Shown here: one piece after another, positions 1 through 6,747 of the stretch
Position numbering within the stretch: the first letter of the stretch is position 1
Layout: each line of letters starts with the position of its first letter
Translations under genes and position numbers: made by a program
Source of the DNA: Bryobacter sp. CoA8 C33
GTDB lineage: Bacteria > Acidobacteriota > Terriglobia > Bryobacterales > Bryobacteraceae
Direction: 5' to 3'
Assembly (NCBI GenBank): GCA_019931185.1
Contig: JAINDK010000047.1
Coordinates: forward strand, 1 to 48,784
Length of the DNA: 48,784 bases
Notes under the pieces: model-generated
What the model saw: the letters and a program-made list of their open reading frames with translations, nothing else
The model's database searches: none
Told to the model about the DNA's origin: nothing

Positions 1-1
1 C

Positions 2-424
2 GCCTGGGCTCTCTTCCTGTCCCAGCGCTTCCGCCTCTTCGAGGTCGACTCCCAATCGCAATGGGCCGAAAATCCCCTCGACCCCTCGGCCTTCCGCCTC
101 ATGGAACCCCTCTCCCTCATCGCCGCCCAACACGAACGCCGCGCCGACCGGGCGCTAGCCGAACTCCGCAAACTCCAACGCGATCGCTCCGTCGCCGCCG
201 AAGTCCAAAACGAAATGTTCACCATGGACGAACAATGCGCGATCCCCGTCTCGCTCCCCCTGCACGAGATGCGCCGCACCCACTCCCGCTTCCTCCTCGC
301 CGTCCAATGGCTTAGTGCCCAACCCGATATCCAACTCCAGTTCGCCCAACTCCGCGACCGCTGCGCCCAACGCCCTCTCACCCCAAAAAACGAAATCGAA
401 CAAACGAACCCGGCCGCTCTGTGA
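2..424 (+). CDS. C-terminal part of an unknown protein, cut by the window edge
   Basis: An open frame enters from the left edge and stops with TGA at 422-424, giving the last 140 residues of a protein whose start lies outside. An internal ATG at 101 exists, but the same frame stays open back to base 2 with matching composition, so the gene is probably longer. The visible part is rich in Arg, Ala, Leu and Gln, looks helical (for example HERRADRALAELRKLQ), and shows no membrane segment or motif I recognise. Base use is C-rich at third positions, like the plus-strand genes that follow. Function unknown. A helical cytoplasmic domain is the most that can be said. Confidence 0.6.
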   Translation, partial: AWALFLSQRFRLFEVDSQSQWAENPLDPSAFRLMEPLSLIAAQHERRADRALAELRKLQRDRSVAAEVQNEMFTMDEQCAIPVSLPLHEMRRTHSRFLLAVQWLSAQPDIQLQFAQLRDRCAQRPLTPKNEIEQTNPAAL

Positions 425-472
425 AATCCCCATACCCCCCACTCACAACCGGTGACCGCAGCGTCTTCCCCC

Positions 473-739
473 TCAGACCGGATTCTGCTTCTTGCGAATT
501 TCTGCCATCACATCCGTCACCAACTCCTTGGTGTCCCCCAGCAGCTTCACAATCAGTTGTATATCCATCGCCGGCTTGCCCGCCTGCCGCGCGCTCTGGC
601 AGTACACCCCATGCTGCCCCACCAGGCTCAACGCATCTGTCAATAAATCCTGTGCCAGCGCCAGCCGCCCCCGCTCCAACCCATACTGAAACTCAAAACG
701 CTCCAATTCGTCCGCCCGCTCCTGATACACCGATGCCAT
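473..739 (-). CDS. Small helical protein co-transcribed with a LytTR response regulator
   Basis: An 88-residue frame starts at ATG 739 behind a textbook Shine-Dalgarno (GGAGGTGA, 5 bases before the start), which is the main reason to believe it. It lies 15 bases downstream of the LytTR regulator stop, so the two are probably one transcript. The protein looks almost entirely helical, with many Glu, Leu, Gln and Arg. It has no signal peptide, no membrane segment and a single Cys. I do not recognise the family. It may be an accessory protein of the regulator, but that is inferred from position only. Confidence 0.75.
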   Translation of the reverse strand: MASVYQERADELERFEFQYGLERGRLALAQDLLTDALSLVGQHGVYCQSARQAGKPAMDIQLIVKLLGDTKELVTDVMAEIRKKQNPV

Positions 740-754
740 TTGCTCACCTCCCCC

Positions 755-1534
755 TCATAACTTCAAAAATGCCCTTAACTTCTTCGCCTGGGCCCGGCTC
801 ACCGGCACTTCCGTGCCCTTCTCATCGTCCATCTTCAACATCAAACTCGAATGAAACCAAGGGTTTACCTCCCGTATCCGGTTCAGGTTCACCAAATACC
901 CCCGGTGCACCCGCCAAAATACTTCCGGGTCCAAATCTCCCTGCAATTCATCAATCGTCTTGTAGCTGCTCTCCCCGCTCACCCCGCTCGCCACGATCCG
1001 GATCAACCCGTCCTCGATCTTCGCATACACCACTTCGCTCGTGTCCACCAACAAATTCCGGCTCCCCGCCTTCACCACCACCTTGCTCTTCGGGCTCCCC
1101 ACCCGCGCCGGCCCCGCTTCCTCCTCCCCGTCCCCAACCCCGCTCCCCGCTACATACCGCTTGGCCCGCTCAATCGTTAAACCCAACCGGTCTTTCTCGA
1201 TCGGCTTCAGCAGATAATCCATCGCTTCCAGCCGAAACGCCTCCAAGGCATACTGGTCGTAGGCCGTCGCCAAAACAAAAAATGGCAGTCGTACTTTTCT
1301 TTCTTGTATTCGCCGGATTAACTCAAGTCCATCTAATCCAGGCATCTGAACATCTAGGAAAACTACATCTGGATCAATTGTTTCAATTACTTCCAGCGCC
1401 TGCACCCCATTCTCCGCCACACCCACAACCTCAACATCTATGAAATCCCGTAGCAGGAATTCCAATTCCTCTCGGGCCAGTCGCTCGTCATCGACCAGCA
1501 CTACCGTCAGGCTCGCCGTAGCGCGAAGGCTCAT
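755..1534 (-). CDS. LytTR-family two-component response regulator
   Basis: A receiver domain at residues 10-125 carries the acidic pair D15/D16, the phospho-acceptor D61 in VVFLDVQMPG, and K110 in YLLKP. After an acidic linker, a LytTR DNA-binding domain fills residues 150-259 (VVVKAGSRNLLVDTSEVVYA, then WRVHRGYLVNLNRIREV). The length of 259 residues is normal for AgrA/AlgR/LytR-type regulators. I chose ATG 1534 because the receiver begins soon after it; an in-frame GTG at 1561 would add nine residues. No histidine kinase lies next to it in this window, so its partner is elsewhere or beyond the left edge. It is followed by an 88-residue protein and is divergent from the epimerase gene. Confidence 0.93.
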   Translation of the reverse strand: MSLRATASLTVVLVDDERLAREELEFLLRDFIDVEVVGVAENGVQALEVIETIDPDVVFLDVQMPGLDGLELIRRIQERKVRLPFFVLATAYDQYALEAFRLEAMDYLLKPIEKDRLGLTIERAKRYVAGSGVGDGEEEAGPARVGSPKSKVVVKAGSRNLLVDTSEVVYAKIEDGLIRIVASGVSGESSYKTIDELQGDLDPEVFWRVHRGYLVNLNRIREVNPWFHSSLMLKMDDEKGTEVPVSRAQAKKLRAFLKL

Positions 1535-1575
1535 CCGGTTGGTAGTATAACAGTTAGCCACTGGTTTTCACTTTT
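1535..1575 (-). promoter_or_regulatory. Possible promoter of the LytTR gene, nearly leaderless
   Basis: Read on the minus strand, TATACT (plus positions 1544-1549) matches the sigma-70 -10 consensus at five of six bases. It ends only nine bases before the ATG at 1534. Transcription would then begin at or within a few bases of the start codon, which fits the lack of any Shine-Dalgarno there. The -35 region is weak. This is a motif match by eye only. Confidence 0.35.
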
Positions 1576-1640
1576 AACTGTACTGAATCTCCAGGAACCC
1601 TTGAACTCATGTCTGATTTGACAAACGAACCCAGGCTCAA

Positions 1641-1670
1641 CCCAGCCGCCCTGACAGGCTGGGCTTTTTT
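1641..1670 (+). terminator. Intrinsic terminator in the leader of the epimerase gene
   Basis: A seven-base stem CCCAGCC (1641-1647) pairs with GGCTGGG (1657-1663) across a nine-base loop and is followed by CTTTTTT. This is a clear rho-independent terminator in the plus direction. There is no plus-strand gene just upstream, because the LytTR gene runs the other way, and the next plus-strand start is at 1707. It could end readthrough or a short leader RNA, or act as an attenuator for the epimerase gene. Confidence 0.7.
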
Positions 1671-1706
1671 CAATGGCTTCGGCCTACAACTCCGGATTCA
1701 ATATTG

Positions 1707-2765
1707 ATGGATACCCGTTTCGACGGAATGGATAAAAAGAAAGTGTTCGATTCTCTCGCCAAAAGCAATACCTCCGGCATGCGTGTTCTTGTAATCGGCG
1801 GCACCCAGTTCGTCGGCCGCTTGCTGGTTGAAAACCTTCTCAAACAGAAGAACGATGTCACCATCCTGCACCGCAAGCAGGCCCACCCTTTTAAGAAAAA
1901 AATCGGCAATATCGTCGCCGACCGCAACGACCCCGAGCAGATCCGCAAGGTCCTCGCTCGCGAAAAGTTCGATGTCGTCTTCGATAACGTCTACGACTGG
2001 GAACGCGGCACCACCGCCGCCCAGGTCGAACACACCATCAAGACCCTCGAAGGCAACTTCGGTAAATACATCTTCATGTCTTCCGTCGCCGCCTACGGCG
2101 ACGGCCTCAATCACCATGAAGCCGACGCCCTCGCCCCCGATGACCACCCCGACGCCTATGTCCGCAATAAGGCCATGAGCGAGCGCATGCTCTTCCGCAT
2201 GTACTACCGCTATCACGTCCCCGTCATCACCCTCCGCCCGCCCTTCATCTATGGGCCCGGTAACAACTATTACCGCGAAGCCTTCTTCTGGGATCGCCTC
2301 CGCGCCGGCCGCCCCCTCATCCTCCCCGGCGATGGCCGCCGCCTCATGCAGTTCATCCACGTCGCCGACCTCATCCTCGCCTGCCAAAAGATCCTCGAAC
2401 ATCCCCAGGCCGTCGGCAACGCTTTCAATATCGCTAACTCCCGCCCCCTCACCCAGGAAGAAGTCGTCCATGCCCTGGCCAGCGCCACCGGCAAAAAACC
2501 CCAGATTATCCGTGTACCCCGCCGCCAGATCGCCCTCGCCGGCGGCCACCCCATGGGCCCACAACTCTACTTCGGCTATTACTTCGATGTAGCCCCCATC
2601 ACCATGGTCACCAACAAGGCCCAGCGCATGCTCAAATTGAAGCCACGCGATTTCTCCACCGGCCTCAAGGAGACCTACCGCTGGTATCTTCGCAACGCCA
2701 CCAAACGCAAGCGCATCGACTACTCGTTTGAAGATTCCCTGCTCGAAATCGCTCAAGCCGTCTAG
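1707..2765 (+). CDS. NAD-dependent epimerase/dehydratase family protein (extended SDR)
   Basis: A Rossmann fold begins at about residue 25 with MRVLVIGGTQFVG, the GxxGxxG-type dinucleotide motif. The SDR active site follows: FMSSVAAYG supplies the Ser region, and YVRNK is the YxxxK pair. Next come RPPFIYGPGNN and the substrate-side segment LMQFIHVADL. Such enzymes act on nucleotide sugars or related ketone/alcohol substrates; the substrate here cannot be told. The start is uncertain: ATG 1707 gives a 24-residue charged extension, ATG 1728 follows GACGGA with almost no spacing, and ATG 1779 begins directly at the Rossmann motif. The 3' end overlaps the next gene by 38 bases. Confidence 0.9.
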   Translation: MDTRFDGMDKKKVFDSLAKSNTSGMRVLVIGGTQFVGRLLVENLLKQKNDVTILHRKQAHPFKKKIGNIVADRNDPEQIRKVLAREKFDVVFDNVYDWERGTTAAQVEHTIKTLEGNFGKYIFMSSVAAYGDGLNHHEADALAPDDHPDAYVRNKAMSERMLFRMYYRYHVPVITLRPPFIYGPGNNYYREAFFWDRLRAGRPLILPGDGRRLMQFIHVADLILACQKILEHPQAVGNAFNIANSRPLTQEEVVHALASATGKKPQIIRVPRRQIALAGGHPMGPQLYFGYYFDVAPITMVTNKAQRMLKLKPRDFSTGLKETYRWYLRNATKRKRIDYSFEDSLLEIAQAV

Positions 2766-3939
2766 GGCCGCCGCCGCGGCCCTCCTGGCCCTGCTGGCCT
2801 CCCTCCTGTCCTGTTCGAAAGAACCCGACGGGCCCGTCTATCGCGTCATCGGCGAAGCCTACGCCGGCCCCCATCAATTGCCCCTCCGCCAGGACGTCTC
2901 CCTCCGCTCCCCCGTCATCGCTACCGCCGCCCACGGCGAAAAACTCGAAATCCTCGACCGCCGCCGCCGCTTCCTCCAGGTCCGCACCAAGTCACAACAA
3001 GTCGGCTGGGTCGATATCCGCCTCCTCATCAGCGCCAAACAGAGAGACCAACTCGACGCCCTCGCCCAACGCTACAAAGACGCCCCTAGCATGGGCCAGG
3101 CCACCGTCTTCGATGTCCTCAATGTCCATACCGACCCCAACCGCTTCTCCCCCACCTTCCTCCAAATTCAGGAAAACGAGAAGTTCGTCCTCATCGGCCA
3201 CCGCGTCGCCCCCCGCGAACCCTTCCACGGTGAATCCATTGAAATCGAAGACACCACTCCCAAGCCCCCCTCCCGCCGCAAACGCAACCGCAAAGAACCC
3301 GCCGTTCCTCCCCCTCCCTCACCCGCCGCCCCTCGCCCCCCCGAAAATTGGCTCGACCTCTCCCGTTCCCCCCTCGCCGATTCCGAACCCAGCGCCACCC
3401 CCGCTGTCCCCATGGATGACCTCTCCCTCATCCGCACCAAGGACGGTCGCGTCGGCTGGGTCCTCACCAATGCCATCTTCCTCGAAGTCCCCGACGACGT
3501 CGCCCAATACGCCGAAGGCCAGCGCATCACTTCCTACTTCCCCATGGGCGAGGTCAATGACCGCGGCGAAATCCGGAAACACTACCTCTGGACCACCCAA
3601 AGCCAGAAATACGCCCCCTTCGAGTTCGACGGCATCCGCCTCTTCACCTGGAGCACCCGCCGCCACCGCTACGAAACCGCCCTCCGCCAACGCAACCTCC
3701 GCGGCTTCTTCCCTCTCAACGTCAAGCCCCCTTTTTTCGCTTTCATCGCCGAGGACGCCTCCGGCAATCTCACCCTCCGCTCTTACTTCTTCGACGGAAC
3801 CCGCCCCAAGCTCATCCGCACCGAACCCTACCAACCTCCCGCCAATACGCCCCCGGTCAGCAACCGCTCCCAACCCCTGCCCGAAACCGATATGTCCTGG
3901 CTCGACCGCCTGAAGCAACTCCTCCCCGGCCGCGACTAA
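2728..3939 (+). CDS. SH3-like domain lipoprotein of unknown function
   Basis: The N-terminus has a basic stretch, an Ala/Leu-rich core and the lipobox LLSC at about residues 26-29, so the protein is probably lipid-anchored in the envelope. Residues 40-100 look like a bacterial SH3 domain (repeated strands ending VGWVDIRLL). A second SH3-like stretch near residues 235-255 again ends in VGWVLTNAIF. Between them is a Lys/Arg- and Pro-rich linker (about residues 175-215). The best start is TTG 2728 inside the epimerase gene, because only this includes the full signal peptide. SH3 domains of this kind usually bind cell-wall peptides or proteins; the role here is unknown. Confidence 0.75.
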   Translation: MKIPCSKSLKPSRAAAAALLALLASLLSCSKEPDGPVYRVIGEAYAGPHQLPLRQDVSLRSPVIATAAHGEKLEILDRRRRFLQVRTKSQQVGWVDIRLLISAKQRDQLDALAQRYKDAPSMGQATVFDVLNVHTDPNRFSPTFLQIQENEKFVLIGHRVAPREPFHGESIEIEDTTPKPPSRRKRNRKEPAVPPPPSPAAPRPPENWLDLSRSPLADSEPSATPAVPMDDLSLIRTKDGRVGWVLTNAIFLEVPDDVAQYAEGQRITSYFPMGEVNDRGEIRKHYLWTTQSQKYAPFEFDGIRLFTWSTRRHRYETALRQRNLRGFFPLNVKPPFFAFIAEDASGNLTLRSYFFDGTRPKLIRTEPYQPPANTPPVSNRSQPLPETDMSWLDRLKQLLPGRD

Positions 3940-3956
3940 ATCGATACAATCAGGTC

Positions 3957-4922
3957 ATGCAACGCCGTGACTTCCTCCAGACCAGCGCCGCGGCCGGCCT
4001 GTCCTCCGCCGCCCTCGCCCAGATGCCTATGCCGATGGACATCCTCGGCAAGTCCCAGTTGAAAGTCTCTAAGTTCTGCCTCGGCGGCTACCACATGCGC
4101 GTCGGCGGCGAGATCCAGGGCGTCCGTATCATCAACCGCGCCCTCGAGCTCGGCGTCAACTTCTTCGATAGCGCCGCCAAATACCACAACGGCGAATCCG
4201 ACGTTACCTACGGCAAGGTCTTCGGCCCCGCCCCCAGCCTGCGCCAGCGCGTCCTGCTCATGTCCAAGGCCGAAAACCGCACCCGCGACGGCGCCATGCT
4301 CCAGCTCGAAAACACCCTGCGCCGCATGAAGACCGACTACCTCGACCTCTGGCAATGCCACGAAGTCACCACCCAAGCCGAAGTCGACAAGATCTTCGGC
4401 CCGGGCGGCTCCCTCGAAGCCTTTGTCAAAGCTAAGGAACAAGGTAAGGTCCGCCATATCGGCTTCACCGGCCACGCCGACCCCGCCGTCCACCTCCGCC
4501 TCCTCGAAGGCTATGCCGGCTGGGAAACCGTTCAGTGCCCCGTCAACCTGATCGACCCCCACTACCTCAGCTTCATTCAGAACGTCCACCCCAAGGTCCG
4601 CGAACGTGGCCTCGGCCTCATCGGCATGAAGTCCAACGCCATCGGCAATATCGGCAAAATGCGCATCGCCACCATCGAGGAATGCCTCCGCTTCGCCTGG
4701 ACTCAGAACCCCAACACCCTCGTCTCCGGCGTCGAATCCGTCGACCAGCTCGAACAGAACGTCGCCGTCCTCAAGACCCTCAAGAAGATGAGCCCCGCCG
4801 AGATGTCCTCCCTGCTCGAGCGCACCGCCCAGGGCCCCACTGGCTCCCGCATCGAAACCTATAAGCGCAAAGAGTCCACCGCCCTGCTCCACCCCGTCCA
4901 CCAGGACGGCGAACCCGTCTAG
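3957..4922 (+). CDS. Tat-exported aldo/keto reductase
   Basis: The protein begins with a twin-arginine signal, QRRDFLQTSAAAGL, then an aldo/keto reductase barrel of about 290 residues. The four catalytic positions are all visible: D71 and Y76 in FFDSAAKY, K104 in LLMSKAENRT, and H135 in LWQCHEV. NADP-dependent reduction of an aldehyde or ketone, or sugar oxidation, is the family activity; the substrate is unknown. Export by Tat implies folding with its cofactor in the cytoplasm before transport. It starts 17 bases after the lipoprotein gene and meets the leftward FAD oxidoreductase gene end to end, four bases apart. Confidence 0.92.
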   Translation: MQRRDFLQTSAAAGLSSAALAQMPMPMDILGKSQLKVSKFCLGGYHMRVGGEIQGVRIINRALELGVNFFDSAAKYHNGESDVTYGKVFGPAPSLRQRVLLMSKAENRTRDGAMLQLENTLRRMKTDYLDLWQCHEVTTQAEVDKIFGPGGSLEAFVKAKEQGKVRHIGFTGHADPAVHLRLLEGYAGWETVQCPVNLIDPHYLSFIQNVHPKVRERGLGLIGMKSNAIGNIGKMRIATIEECLRFAWTQNPNTLVSGVESVDQLEQNVAVLKTLKKMSPAEMSSLLERTAQGPTGSRIETYKRKESTALLHPVHQDGEPV

Positions 4923-4926
4923 CGGC

Positions 4927-6747
4927 CTAAGGTAGCTCGTAGAGCGCCGAACAAAACTCCCCCCGCGTGCGCACCGGCCGGGTAAACCACTGCCCGATCG
5001 GCCCCGCCGGAGCCTCCGTCTTCCGGGAGATGCGCCACCAGCGGCGCGCCGTCTCGTCATCGATCGGGTCCTTGCTTCTCGCCTCGTAGTCCGCGAAGAA
5101 GCCCTTCGTCCCGAAGTACTGCAAGGCAGCGTAGTGCGGATCGCGGCTGTCGATGTCGCGGAAGAAGGTGATCACCTGCTCGCGCGCCAGGATCTCCCGC
5201 TGCAGTTCGTCGACGTTGATCGCCCGCGGCTGCCGCCCTTGCACCATGGCAAGATGCGCGGCTACCCCGGCCGCCTGCCCCAGCGCCATCCAGGTCGGCT
5301 CCAGTCGCACCGTCGAAAAAGCCACATGCGTCGTCGATGCCGCCACCGGCACCAGCAGCCCGTCCACCACTTCCGGAACCATGATCCGGTAAGGAATCTG
5401 GTAAGGCCGCGTTAGCTGATCCAGCATGAAGATGTAGCCCTCAAGCGCCACTTCATGACCCTTCTCCCGCTTCCGCGCCGGGAAGCTGTCGATCGGGAAT
5501 TCACCCGCCGCAACAGCATCGGAATGGACCTTCGTCCGGCCGGATCCGGGCGCGAGAATCGTATCGTTCTCCGTCAGAGTGTATAACCCGGCTAGGCGGC
5601 GCGCTTCGCGCACGTAGAGCTGAAAGGGAAAGTTATCGTTATCGGTGAACTCGTCCTTGGCCAGATGATAGCGGCGGGCAATCGCCCGGTGTTCGGCCGG
5701 GATGGCTTCATCGTTCTGCAGAAAGTAAAGCAGCCCCAGCGTCAGTTCGCGGATACGCTGCGAGATCCGCTCGCGCTCCTCCCAACTCCCCTCGGGATAG
5801 CCCTGGTTCTCCTCGGCAAAGACAAAGCCAAGGGGCCGCGGGTTCATGTTGATATCCGCTTTCCGGTTGGGCAATTCGGCGATAGAGATCGCGCGGACAG
5901 CGGTATTGAATGTCGGGGCGAAGTAGCCGACTCCTTCCTTGTACACCTTCGGCGGACCCATGCGCCCGGCTTTCCAGTCGTCGATGTAGCCGAGATAACG
6001 GGTGCGGTCATAACCGGGCGGCGGCTGGTTGAGAACGCGGCTATTGGCCGGATCGGTGCTCAGACAGAGCCGGTAGGTGTAGGCCGTGAGCCGCTGATCG
6101 CCTTCCCCGGTGCTGCCGCTCAGGAAGGTGCGTGTCTCATAATCCTGATAGATCACACCGGCATGGAGTTCATTGAACTCCGCGCGGCTTTCCCGCCCCA
6201 GCCGGTAACGCGCACCGGCATAGGCGAGCAGATCTCCCTCGTAGCTGCCGTCGATGAAGACGAGGCCGCGGAACTCCATGCTCGCCCCCGTCGCCCGGTG
6301 GCGCACGCGGATGCCCGTCAACCGGTTCCCCTGGCGGATCACTTCCTCAAGCCGGTGGTTGGTGTAAACACGCAGGCGGCTTTCGGCGGCGACCATGCCA
6401 TCGAGCACGCGCTGGGCGACCGACGGTTCATAGTAGTAGCCGTCGCGGGAAAGCTTCACATTCTCATGCCCCGGACCGTAAGCTTCGGCGTAGTGAGCCC
6501 GCACCTTTGCTGTGAATTCACGGAAGAGGCCGCCGATGGCTTCACGGGTTTCGACATCGGACTTGCCGAGTCCGCTCGTCGTCATGCCGCCCAAGTGACG
6601 GTGGTATTCAATGAGGGCCACGCTGCGGCCCTGGCGGGCGGCGGCGATCGCCGCCGCCACGCCACCCGGAGTGCCGCCATAGACCACAATGTCGAAGTCG
6701 GCCGCGGTCAGCGCCGCGGCCAAGAGCGGGAGCAACAGGAGCCTCAT
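4927..6747 (-). CDS. Exported FAD-dependent oxidoreductase (FAD_oxidored family)
   Basis: A Leu/Ala-rich signal peptide (about residues 1-16) leads straight into an FAD-binding motif, DFDIVVYGGTPGGVAAAIAA, with the adenosine-binding acidic residue in VALIE. HLGGMTTSGLGKSD is the typical second signature of the large family found in planctomycetes and acidobacteria, often encoded beside sulfatases and glycan-degrading enzymes. Length is 606 residues. The start ATG overlaps the preceding gene's stop by four bases, so it is translationally coupled as the last gene of the sulfatase/TonB locus. The substrate is not known; oxidation of a sugar or of a side group freed by the neighbours is plausible. 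Confidence 0.88.
   Translation of the reverse strand: MRLLLLPLLAAALTAADFDIVVYGGTPGGVAAAIAAARQGRSVALIEYHRHLGGMTTSGLGKSDVETREAIGGLFREFTAKVRAHYAEAYGPGHENVKLSRDGYYYEPSVAQRVLDGMVAAESRLRVYTNHRLEEVIRQGNRLTGIRVRHRATGASMEFRGLVFIDGSYEGDLLAYAGARYRLGRESRAEFNELHAGVIYQDYETRTFLSGSTGEGDQRLTAYTYRLCLSTDPANSRVLNQPPPGYDRTRYLGYIDDWKAGRMGPPKVYKEGVGYFAPTFNTAVRAISIAELPNRKADINMNPRPLGFVFAEENQGYPEGSWEERERISQRIRELTLGLLYFLQNDEAIPAEHRAIARRYHLAKDEFTDNDNFPFQLYVREARRLAGLYTLTENDTILAPGSGRTKVHSDAVAAGEFPIDSFPARKREKGHEVALEGYIFMLDQLTRPYQIPYRIMVPEVVDGLLVPVAASTTHVAFSTVRLEPTWMALGQAAGVAAHLAMVQGRQPRAINVDELQREILAREQVITFFRDIDSRDPHYAALQYFGTKGFFADYEARSKDPIDDETARRWWRISRKTEAPAGPIGQWFTRPVRTRGEFCSALYELP

Noticed and set aside
421-1443. 340-codon plus-strand frame over the LytTR region
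   Set aside because: It is antisense to two genes with clear domain or ribosome-site support and has the Pro/Ser-rich composition of a shadow frame.
3936-5060. 374-codon minus-strand frame over the aldo/keto reductase gene
   Set aside because: Antisense to a gene with Tat signal and all four catalytic residues.
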